From the NCBI GenBank assembly GCA_018971455.1, contig JAGXAV010000065.1, positions 1 to 8,501 of the forward strand: a stretch of 8,501 nt of DNA, given 5' to 3'. This document shows, piece after piece, positions 1-5,430 of the stretch. The position numbers and the translations under genes were made by a program. Each line of letters begins with the position of its first letter. Position 1 is the first letter of the stretch. Source of the DNA: Rhodospirillales bacterium. GTDB lineage: Bacteria; Pseudomonadota; Alphaproteobacteria; Acetobacterales; Acetobacteraceae. The notes beneath the pieces are model-generated. The model was not told where the DNA came from. It did not search any database and saw only the letters and a list, made by a program, of their open reading frames with translations.

Positions 1-374
1 TTCTTGATCGGGTGCACCAGCAGGACCTGGCTACGCTCGATGCCCAGGCCGGCCGCGGTGGCGGCTTCGGCGATGTCGCGGCTGGAGACGGAACCGTAGA
101 GCGCGCCGGCCTCGGAGGCCTGGCGGATCAGGGTCACGGTCAGGCCATCGACGCGCTCGGCCACACGCTCGGCTTCCTCGCGGCGCTTCAGGTTCTGCGC
201 TTCGAGGTGAGCGCGCTCATTCTCAAAGCGCTCCTTGTTCGCCTTGGTGGCGCGCACGGCTTTCGCCTGTGGCAGCAGGAAGTTGCGGGCATAGCCCGGC
301 TTCACCTTCACCAGCTCGCCCATCTGGCCCAGCTTCTCGACGCGCTGGAGCAGGATCAGTTCAATGTTTGCCAT
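1..374 (-). CDS. rplI: 50S ribosomal protein L9, partial (C-terminus beyond window)
   Basis: L9 is a large-subunit protein that binds 23S rRNA near the L1 stalk base and helps restrain frame slippage. The first 124 residues are visible, starting [16 protein letters not shown]. The family signature lies at residues 16-43 (G..G...[14 protein letters not shown]), and the long charged connecting helix follows at about 44-75. Residue 37 is Ala where many L9 proteins have Gly; I take this as ordinary family variation. The reading frame is still open at base 1 (around LVHPIK), so the rest of the C-terminal domain is outside the window. The ATG at 374-372 is preceded by an AGGAAGG Shine-Dalgarno (391-385), 10 nt away. 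It is the third gene of the rpsF-rpsR-rplI order and lies 16 nt after rpsR. Confidence 0.97.
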   Translation of the reverse strand, partial: MANIELILLQRVEKLGQMGELVKVKPGYARNFLLPQAKAVRATKANKERFENERAHLEAQNLKRREEAERVAERVDGLTVTLIRQASEAGALYGSVSSRDIAEAATAAGLGIERSQVLLVHPIK

Positions 375-390
375 TGGTCTCTATCCTTCC

Positions 391-666
391 TCAGCTCAGC
401 ACATACGGCAGCAGCGCCAGGAAGCGGGCGCGCTTGATGGCTTTCGCCAGCTCACGCTGCTTCTTGCCGGAGACGGCGGTGATGCGGGACGGGACGATCT
501 TGCCGCGCTCCGAGAGGAAGCGGGACAGCAGACGCACATCCTTGTAATCGATCGCCGGCGCGTTGGGGCCGGAGAACGGGCAGGATTTTTTCCGGCGGAA
601 GAACGGGCGGCGGGCGCCAACAGCGGGGCGGCGCAGGCCGGTGGTCGGTTCGTTGGTCTCGGACAT
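391..666 (-). CDS. rpsR: 30S ribosomal protein S18
   Basis: S18 is a small-subunit platform protein that pairs with S6 on 16S rRNA. The protein has 91 residues, slightly longer than the E. coli protein. It has a basic N-terminal arm ([13 protein letters not shown], about 20-31) and then the conserved core [23 protein letters not shown] at about 39-61. The closing segment [21 protein letters not shown] is typical of S18. The start ATG shares one base with the rpsF stop codon (TAATG on the coding strand), indicating translational coupling. A perfect AGGAGG (679-674) lies 7 nt before the start, inside the end of rpsF. The stop TGA (393-391) overlaps the rplI ribosome binding site. Confidence 0.97.
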   Translation of the reverse strand: MSETNEPTTGLRRPAVGARRPFFRRKKSCPFSGPNAPAIDYKDVRLLSRFLSERGKIVPSRITAVSGKKQRELAKAIKRARFLALLPYVLS

Positions 667-1205
667 TAGACGTCCTCCTCAGCGGAATACTCGTCACGGT
701 CGGCGCGGAATTCGTCGCGGGCGCGGAATTCCTCACGCTCGTCGAAGCCGCGCTTGCGGCCGGATTCAAAGCGGCCAGCCGGCTTCGGACCACGGAAATT
801 GCGGTCACGCTCATCAGCCTTGCGGGAGAGAATCGCGGAGGGCTCCTCGTTGATCTCTTCGACGCGCACCGTCATGAAGCGCAGCACGTCTTCATTCAGG
901 GTCAGCTGGCGTTCCATTTCCACCACGGCGGGGGATGGCGCATCCAGGCCGAGCAGCATGTAATGGCCCTTGCGGTTCTTCTTGATCCGGTAGGCCAGGC
1001 TGCGCAGCCCCCAGTATTCGCGCTTCTTCACCGAAGGGGAGAGGATCGCGGGCGCGGTCTCACCCTCGGCGACGGGCGCCGGCGGGGGGGCGGGCTCGAA
1101 GCCGTTATCGGCGTCGATCTGGGCGGCGATCGCATCGGCGATGCTCTCGACCTGCTGCTGCGTGACGTCGTTGCGTGCGATCAGCACGCATTCATAAAGC
1201 GGCAT
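666..1205 (-). CDS. rpsF: 30S ribosomal protein S6, with insertion and long charged tail
   Basis: S6 is a small-subunit protein that forms a complex with S18. The protein has 179 residues, compared with about 95-135 in commonly known S6 proteins. The N-terminal beta strand is [14 protein letters not shown], and the core block [27 protein letters not shown] is at about 63-89. The [13 protein letters not shown] segment follows at 103-117. An Ala/Pro-rich stretch at about 33-58 (including [12 protein letters not shown]) sits where S6 normally has a short turn before the YWG strand. Residues about 126-179 are a charged, probably disordered tail rich in Arg, Asp, Glu and Phe. In-frame codons run upstream to 1259, but the family start is the ATG at 1205-1203. 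That ATG has GAGGGAG (1217-1211) 5 nt before it. Confidence 0.96.
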   Translation of the reverse strand: MPLYECVLIARNDVTQQQVESIADAIAAQIDADNGFEPAPPPAPVAEGETAPAILSPSVKKREYWGLRSLAYRIKKNRKGHYMLLGLDAPSPAVVEMERQLTLNEDVLRFMTVRVEEINEEPSAILSRKADERDRNFRGPKPAGRFESGRKRGFDEREEFRARDEFRADRDEYSAEEDV

Positions 1206-1234
1206 GGGCACTCCCTCTGGCTTGTCTCTGCCCC

Positions 1235-1298
1235 GGACCGGATGGTCCCGCGCCACCATGGCGCGCGGGCATAGCCGGGGAAGGCCGCCTCCCCCGGC
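1235..1298 (-). promoter_or_regulatory. Structured 5' leader of the rpsF operon (candidate)
   Basis: Between the proposed rpsF promoter and its start codon the RNA can form three hairpins in a row. They are a 7-bp stem of 1274-1280 with 1292-1298 (GCCGGGG/CCCCGGC, 11-nt loop), a 6-bp stem of 1249-1254 with 1260-1265 (5-nt loop), and a 5-bp stem GGACC/GGTCC of 1235-1239 with 1244-1248 (4-nt loop). In many bacteria the rpsF mRNA leader binds the S6:S18 complex for feedback control. I see the hairpins but cannot confirm the conserved binding bulge of that motif, so an autoregulatory role is inference. GC-rich DNA forms hairpins by chance fairly often. Confidence 0.35.
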
Positions 1299-1311
1299 AG
1301 GGAAGCGGCGG

Positions 1312-1340
1312 GTTCTAGCGGGTTTTTCGCGATATGCAAG
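1312..1340 (-). promoter_or_regulatory. Candidate sigma-70 type promoter of rpsF-rpsR-rplI
   Basis: Read on the minus strand this is CTTGCA, a 17-bp spacer, then TAGAAC. It is the only clearly AT-containing patch upstream of rpsF. The -35 resembles the alphaproteobacterial CTTGAC form, and the -10 matches TATAAT at four of six positions. It would start transcription about 100 nt before rpsF, at the head of the hairpin-rich leader. It points away from the leuA promoter. Assigned by eye only. Confidence 0.45.
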
Positions 1341-1405
1341 CCCCGCCCGGCGATGAGCCGCGCCATCGGCAAATCCGGCCCGGCGGCCGGCCGGCGTTTG
1401 GGTGC

Positions 1406-1434
1406 TTGCGTGCGGCCCGCCCGGTGGCTAACCT
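1406..1434 (+). promoter_or_regulatory. Candidate leuA promoter
   Basis: TTGCGT at 1406-1411, a 17-bp spacer, then TAACCT at 1429-1434. Counting seven to eight bases from the -10 puts the transcription start at 1441-1442. Position 1442 is the A of the leader peptide ATG, so the transcript would have almost no 5' untranslated region. The element is in the correct place for an attenuated leu gene, but the -10 match is moderate and the assignment is by eye. Nothing else clearly functional is visible between 1341 and 1405. Confidence 0.45.
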
Positions 1435-1441
1435 GCCGGCC

Positions 1442-1552
1442 ATGAGCTGCGACGTTCTCACGTCCCGCCGCCTGGGCCGCGCTATCGCGCGCGGGCCGGC
1501 ATGCGCGCTCGACCTCCTCCTTCTTCTTCGACTTAGCCGCCCCTGGGCGTGA
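1442..1552 (+). CDS. leuL: Leucine-rich leader peptide of leuA (attenuator peptide)
   Basis: A 36-residue open frame from ATG 1442 to TGA 1550, lying 78 nt before leuA. Its C-terminal part reads LDLLLLLRLSRPWA, so seven Leu codons fall within nine positions (1508-1534). Four of these seven are CTT, while I find CTT only once in the whole of leuA (Leu521). The last codons overlap the left arm of the antiterminator (1540-1549), as expected for a peptide whose translation senses charged tRNA-Leu. Attenuation leader peptides before leuA are known in proteobacteria. No Shine-Dalgarno precedes the ATG, and the candidate promoter predicts a leaderless mRNA. The frame is also open upstream to 1334, but that part lies before the predicted transcript. 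The peptide itself probably has no other job. Confidence 0.72.
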   Translation: MSCDVLTSRRLGRAIARGPACALDLLLLLRLSRPWA

Positions 1553-1595
1553 CGCCGCGCGGTTGACGCGGCTTCGCTCAGGGGGAACCCCTGAG
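1540..1595 (+). terminator. leuA attenuator: mutually exclusive antiterminator and terminator
   Basis: The terminator hairpin is CTCAGGGG (1577-1584), loop GAA, then CCCCTGAG (1588-1595). This is eight perfect base pairs ending 35 nt before leuA. The alternative structure pairs CCCCTGGGCG (1540-1549) with CGCTCAGGGG (1575-1584). It gives 10 pairs including one G-U, and its interior closes a 6-bp hairpin GCCGCG/CGCGGC (1554-1559 with 1567-1572). The two structures share bases 1577-1584, so only one can form. A ribosome stalled on the Leu codons would leave 1540-1549 free and favour readthrough. A ribosome reaching the stop codon at 1550 would cover it and favour the terminator. The weak point is the tract after the hairpin (GCTATTGTCGTG), which is poor in T for a classical terminator. 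Confidence 0.65.
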
Positions 1596-1630
1596 GCTAT
1601 TGTCGTGACACGAAAACCGAGGACGCCGCC

Positions 1631-3202
1631 ATGAGCATCAATCATCCGAATTTCGGCCAACTGGCCGATGACCGGGTCATCATCTTCGACACCACGCTGC
1701 GCGACGGCGAGCAATCGCCAGGCTTTTCGATGAACCTCGCCGAGAAGCTGCGCATGGCCGAGGCGCTGGCCGAGCTGGGCGTGGACGTGATGGAGGCCGG
1801 CTTCCCGATCGCCTCGCCCGGCGATTTCGAAAGCGTGCGGGCGATTGCCGAGACCATAAAAGGGCCGGTGATCTGCGGATTGGCGCGCACCGGGCGGGCC
1901 GACATCCTGCGCGCCGCCGAGGCGGTGGCGCCGGCCGAGCGCAAGCGCATCCATATCTTCCTGTCCACCAGCCCGCTGCACATGAAGTACAAGCTGCGCA
2001 TGGAGCCGGACGAGGTGCTCCAGCTCGCCATCGACAGCGTGCGCCTGGCCCGCCAGCACACCGACGACGTCGAATGGTCGGCCGAGGATGGCAGCCGCAC
2101 CGAGCCCGATTTCCTCTGCCGCTGCGTCGAGGCGGCGATCCGCGAGGGGGCGACCACCATCAACATCCCCGACACCGTCGGCTACGCCCTGCCGGCCGAC
2201 ATGCACCGCATCTTCACCATGCTGCGCGAGCGGGTGCCGGGGGCGGAGAAGGTGATCTTCTCCACCCACAACCACAACGACCTGGGCCTGGCGGTGGCCA
2301 ACACGCTGGCCGCGGTCGCCGCCGGGGCGCGCCAGATCGAGTGTACCATCAACGGCATTGGCGAGCGCGCCGGCAATGCGGCGCTCGAGGAGGTGGTGAT
2401 GGCCATCCGCACCCGCCCGGATGCGGTGCCGTGCAAGCCGGCCATCGTGACGGAGCACATCCTCAGGACGTCCAAGCTGCTGTCCTCCATCACCGGCTTC
2501 GACGTGCAGCCCAACAAGGCCATCGTCGGGCGCAACGCCTTCGCCCATGAGTCGGGCATCCACCAGGACGGCGTGCTGAAGAACGCCGCGACCTACGAGA
2601 TCATGACGCCGGAGAGCGTCGGCTGGTCCAAGTCGAGCCTGGTGATGGGCAAGCATTCCGGCCGCGCCGCGTTCCGCGACAAGCTGCGCGCGCTCGGCTA
2701 TGGCGAGGTCGGCGACAACCAGCTCAACGACGCCTTCCGCCGCTTCAAGGATCTCGCCGACCGCAAGAAGGTGGTCTACGACGAGGACATCGCCGCCCTG
2801 GTGGAGGATGAGGGGCGCGACCATGACCGCATCCGCTTCGTCTCGCTCGATGTGCGGGCCGGCAGCAAGGCGCCGCCGCGCGCCGAGCTGGAGCTGGAGG
2901 TGGACGGGCAGGTCACCCAGTCGGACGCCACCGGCGACGGGCCGGTGGATGCCGCCTTCCACGCCATCCAGGCGATCTTCCCGCATGAGGCCAAGCTGCT
3001 GCTGTATTCCGTGGGCGCGGTCACCGAGGGCACCGATGCCCAGGCCAGGGTGACGGTGCGGCTGGAGGAGAACGGCAAAATGGTCGACGGCCAGGGGGCG
3101 GATACGGACACGCTGGTGGCCTCCGTGCGCGCCTATGTGCATGCGCTGAACAAGCTGCTGGTCAAGCGCGCGCGCACCGAGCCGGCGGCGCTTTCGGCCT
3201 GA
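1631..3202 (+). CDS. leuA: 2-isopropylmalate synthase
   Basis: This enzyme condenses acetyl-CoA with 2-ketoisovalerate to form 2-isopropylmalate, the first committed step of leucine synthesis in the cytoplasm. The protein has 523 residues, normal for the bacterial class. An N-terminal TIM-barrel HMGL-like domain spans about 16-285. It carries the signature TTLRDGEQSPG (21-31), with Asp20 as metal ligand and Arg24 as catalytic residue. The metal-binding STHNHNDLGLAVAN segment has His213 and His215, and GIGERAGNAALEE (242-254) includes Asn249. The linker has the family block AFAHESGIHQDG (303-314). The C-terminal regulatory domain from about 405 is where leucine feedback inhibition occurs in this family (G-D-G-P-V-D-A 435-441; VDGQGADTDTLVAS 485-498). 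A GAGGA box (1619-1623) lies 7 nt before the ATG. The gene stands alone here, without leuB, leuC or leuD, and is preceded by the attenuator. Confidence 0.97.
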   Translation: MSINHPNFGQLADDRVIIFDTTLRDGEQSPGFSMNLAEKLRMAEALAELGVDVMEAGFPIASPGDFESVRAIAETIKGPVICGLARTGRADILRAAEAVAPAERKRIHIFLSTSPLHMKYKLRMEPDEVLQLAIDSVRLARQHTDDVEWSAEDGSRTEPDFLCRCVEAAIREGATTINIPDTVGYALPADMHRIFTMLRERVPGAEKVIFSTHNHNDLGLAVANTLAAVAAGARQIECTINGIGERAGNAALEEVVMAIRTRPDAVPCKPAIVTEHILRTSKLLSSITGFDVQPNKAIVGRNAFAHESGIHQDGVLKNAATYEIMTPESVGWSKSSLVMGKHSGRAAFRDKLRALGYGEVGDNQLNDAFRRFKDLADRKKVVYDEDIAALVEDEGRDHDRIRFVSLDVRAGSKAPPRAELELEVDGQVTQSDATGDGPVDAAFHAIQAIFPHEAKLLLYSVGAVTEGTDAQARVTVRLEENGKMVDGQGADTDTLVASVRAYVHALNKLLVKRARTEPAALSA

Positions 3203-3207
3203 CGGGC

Positions 3208-3234
3208 GGCAGGCCGGGGCGTTCCCGGCCCGCC
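3208..3234 (+). terminator. GC-rich hairpin just after leuA
   Basis: GGCCGGG (3212-3218) pairs with CCCGGCC (3224-3230) across a 5-nt loop. After one A-C mismatch the stem extends by three more pairs (3208-3210 with 3232-3234). It begins 6 nt after the leuA stop. No T-tract follows, so it may act as an RNA 3'-end stabiliser or a weak terminator. Confidence 0.4.
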
Positions 3235-3253
3235 ACCACCGCGCCCGCCGGTG

Positions 3254-3283
3254 GCCGGCGCGGCGGCCGCCGCGGCCGGCTTT
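3254..3283 (+). terminator. Candidate intrinsic terminator after leuA
   Basis: GCCGGCGCGGC (3254-3264) pairs with GCCGC-g-GCCGGC (3269-3280). This is 11 base pairs with one bulged G (3274) and a GGCC tetraloop, followed immediately by TTT (3281-3283). It is the better terminator shape of the two hairpins behind leuA, although the T-run is short. It separates leuA from the Tad-type operon. Confidence 0.5.
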
Positions 3284-3303
3284 GACGTTGCCGATGGGAT
3301 TCC

Positions 3304-3335
3304 TTAACAACCCCTTAAGCTCACCGGCCTATTGA
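3304..3335 (+). promoter_or_regulatory. CtrA-type box and promoter of the Tad-type operon (candidate)
   Basis: Bases 3304-3318 read TTAACAACCCCTTAA, that is TTAA-N7-TTAA, the spacing of a full CtrA site (consensus TTAA-N7-TTAAC; here the last base is G). A possible -10, TATTGA, lies at 3330-3335. A 17-bp spacer places the -35 at 3307-3312, inside the box. This is the arrangement of CtrA-activated promoters in alphaproteobacteria, where CtrA controls pilus genes in Caulobacter. The box is an unusual AT island in GC-rich DNA. An alternative is TTGACG (3282-3287) as -35 with TAACAA (3305-3310) as -10, in which case CtrA binding would block the promoter. The following 5' leader can form a 6-bp hairpin (3348-3353 with 3370-3375). 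Confidence 0.5.
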
Positions 3336-3398
3336 ATCCGCCATCGTCCAGGCATGGTTCTGCCACTTCGCCTGGCCCGATCGGTGGAGTAACGACCT

Positions 3399-5372
3399 GT
3401 GATGATGGCCCTGCGGCGCAGCCGCCGCGCAAGTGTGAGCGTCTTCTCGGCGATGATGCTGCCTGCGCTCGCGGCCATGGCCGGGCTTGCCGTCGAATAT
3501 GGCAACGGGTTGCTGACGCAGTCGCGCGACCAGCGCATCGCCGACGCCGCGGCCTATGGCGCGGCCCTGGCCTACGCGGCGGCGTATTTCCCGACCAACG
3601 GGGGGCTCAGCCAGGCGCAGAACGCCATGGTGTCGAGCGCCACCACGATCGGCGTCGACAACGGCGTGGCCGCCAGCGCCGTCGCCGCGTCGCTCGTCGC
3701 CTCGCCGACCAATGACGGCAGCAAGGCGGTGTTGGTGACGATCACCAGCAGCGTGCCGAACACCCTGTCCTCGCTGGTCTCGGCGGGCACGTCGCTGACG
3801 GTGGATGCGGGTTCCTACGTCGAATTGAAGGCCAATCCGGCAGCGTGCATCACAGCACTCAGCGGATCCGGCACCGGCGTCGCGGTCGGCGGCGGGGCCA
3901 ATGTGTCGGCCCCGAAATGCGCCATCGCCTCGGCCTCCACCGTCTCGGCCTCGTGCAATTCGGTGCTGACCACGCCGACCATCACCTACGACACCACGGC
4001 GCCGACGAGCGCGCAGCTCTGCGGCGTCGCGCCGCCGCCCGGCGTCTCCTCCGTCAGCATCACCAAGCGGGCGGTGGCCGATCCGCTGGCCGGCAACACG
4101 ACGGTGAGCACGCTGACCGCGCACGGCACGGCCGTCGCGGGGATGACCGCGCCATCGGCTCCGGTGACGCCCGCTGCCCCCTCGATCAATTTCGACAACG
4201 GCTCGGCCGCGACCATCGCCGCGATTGCCGCGGCGGGCTGCGTCGCGGCGTATTCGTCATCGACCTGGACGGTGACCTGCGTCGGCAACGGGCCGTTCGA
4301 TTTCGGCAACGTCACCCTCAGCAGCGGCATCAAGGCCAATTTCAACACCAGCGGCGCGGCATCGGCGACCTATAATTTCGACGGCCAGATCAGCGCGTCC
4401 GGCACATCCGGCTCGGCGCTGACCTTCGGACCCGGCACCTTCAACATCGCCAAGGGCATTTCGTCGGGCGGCAGCGCCACGATCACCTTCGGCGCCGGCA
4501 CCTTCAATATCGGCCCGATGGCGACGACCTGCGGCTCATCGGGCGCCTATTACAGCATCTGCAATTCCGGCCTCGGCACGAATTTCGCCGGACAGAGCGA
4601 TATCAGCCTGACCAACGGTATCTTCAACGGCGGCGGCTCCAACTTCTCGGCCGGCAGCGGCACCGCCAACAGCTACCAGCTCGGCCGGGCCAGCAACGGC
4701 GATGCGATCACACTGAGCGGCGGTGCCGCGACCTATTTCGCCGACGCCAGCGGCGCGGGAGACCTGTTCACCGCCGACGGCAACCTCAATCTCGCCGCCG
4801 CCAACAGCTGCACCACCCTGCCCGCCGCCGCCAACCACGACATCAACGGCTTCATCGCCACCAAGGGCGGCGTGATCTTCGGCGCCGGCATCTACACAGT
4901 GACCGGCTACGTGGCGCTGGGCACGGGCAATGGCGGCAACGCCACGTGCAGCGGCGCCTCGCTCGGCGTCGTCGCCAGCAACGTCACCTTCGTCGTTTCC
5001 GGCACCAATGCCTCAGGCAATTCGGGCAACGCCTTCTCCGTCGGCGGCGGCTACAGCACGGTGACGATGACCGCGCCGACCAGCGGTCCCTACGCCAACC
5101 TGCTGGTGATCGGCCCGACCGCCGCGTCCGGCAATACCGCGGGCACGGTGTTCGCGGGCGGCGCCTCGGGCACCAGTCTTTCCGGCGCGTTCTACTCGCC
5201 GATCGGCAATATCTCGCTCTCCGGTTCGGCTGGGGTGGGCAGCGGCAGCGGGCAGTGCCTGGAGCTGATCGGCTCGCAGGTCGCGATGTCCGGCGGTTCG
5301 GCCGTCGCCTCGACCTGCGCCGGTCTCGGCGGTTTCAGCAATACCGGCTTCACCGTCGGTCTGGTGCAATAG
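3399..5372 (+). CDS. TadG-like pilus-associated envelope protein, first paralogue
   Basis: The protein has 657 residues and belongs to the TadG-related family linked to Tad/Flp pilus systems. A basic N-terminus (RRSRRASVSVF) leads into one membrane segment at about 16-33, ending in the typical LAVEYG. The helix QSRDQRIADAAAYGAAL follows, as in TadG proteins. The rest is a Gly/Ser/Ala/Thr-rich, probably beta-rich extracytoplasmic region. It contains the family block ACITALSGSG (149-158), three FG-x-G-x-[FY]-x-[IV] units (343, 364, 494) and the C-terminal run TAPTSGPYANLLVIGP...LSGAFYSPIGNISLSG. There are 12 cysteines, at 150, 174, 186, 208, 281, 294, 378, 388, 471, 517, 620 and 640. The start is GTG 3399, 9 nt after GGAG (3386-3389), and it aligns with the start of the downstream paralogue; ATG 3402 or 3405 are alternatives. 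The exact role of TadG in pilus assembly or anchoring is not well known. Confidence 0.85.
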   Translation: MMMALRRSRRASVSVFSAMMLPALAAMAGLAVEYGNGLLTQSRDQRIADAAAYGAALAYAAAYFPTNGGLSQAQNAMVSSATTIGVDNGVAASAVAASLVASPTNDGSKAVLVTITSSVPNTLSSLVSAGTSLTVDAGSYVELKANPAACITALSGSGTGVAVGGGANVSAPKCAIASASTVSASCNSVLTTPTITYDTTAPTSAQLCGVAPPPGVSSVSITKRAVADPLAGNTTVSTLTAHGTAVAGMTAPSAPVTPAAPSINFDNGSAATIAAIAAAGCVAAYSSSTWTVTCVGNGPFDFGNVTLSSGIKANFNTSGAASATYNFDGQISASGTSGSALTFGPGTFNIAKGISSGGSATITFGAGTFNIGPMATTCGSSGAYYSICNSGLGTNFAGQSDISLTNGIFNGGGSNFSAGSGTANSYQLGRASNGDAITLSGGAATYFADASGAGDLFTADGNLNLAAANSCTTLPAAANHDINGFIATKGGVIFGAGIYTVTGYVALGTGNGGNATCSGASLGVVASNVTFVVSGTNASGNSGNAFSVGGGYSTVTMTAPTSGPYANLLVIGPTAASGNTAGTVFAGGASGTSLSGAFYSPIGNISLSGSAGVGSGSGQCLELIGSQVAMSGGSAVASTCAGLGGFSNTGFTVGLVQ

Positions 5373-5410
5373 GGGTACGCATGGCAATGACCCAGGATAC
5401 CGGATTGATG

Positions 5411-5427
5411 GCGCCTACCGGAGGCGC
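5411..5427 (+). promoter_or_regulatory. Hairpin over the ribosome binding site of the second TadG-like gene
   Basis: In the 58-nt gap between the paralogues, GCGCCT (5411-5416) can pair with AGGCGC (5422-5427) around a 5-nt loop. The Shine-Dalgarno GGAGG (5420-5424), 6 nt before the ATG, lies partly in the loop and partly in the 3' arm. If it forms, the stem would reduce initiation unless it is opened. The first paralogue ends at 5372, about 40 nt upstream, and a terminating ribosome would not clearly melt it. The rest of the gap (5373-5410) shows no promoter I can support. Confidence 0.3.
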
Positions 5428-5430
5428 GCC

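Noticed and set aside
12..437. Plus-strand frame across rplI and rpsR
   Set aside because: It lies antisense to clearly recognised ribosomal protein genes, and the translation is compositionally biased.
963..1274. Plus-strand frame opposite rpsF
   Set aside because: Antisense to the conserved S6 core, with no ribosome binding site or family resemblance.
1334..1441. Upstream extension of the leader peptide frame to an ATG at 1334
   Set aside because: It would begin inside the rpsF promoter and before the leuA promoter. The Leu-rich part needs only the ATG at 1442.
2074..2550. Alternative plus-strand frame inside leuA
   Set aside because: A shifted reading of leuA codons rich in Arg, Gly and His. 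The leuA frame is continuous and fully conserved here.
1181..3310. Very long minus-strand open frame opposite leuA (709 codons)
   Set aside because: It is the antisense shadow of leuA in GC-rich DNA. The translation is rich in Arg, Gly, His and Ala with no recognisable domain, and its N-terminal part also overlaps rpsF in another frame.
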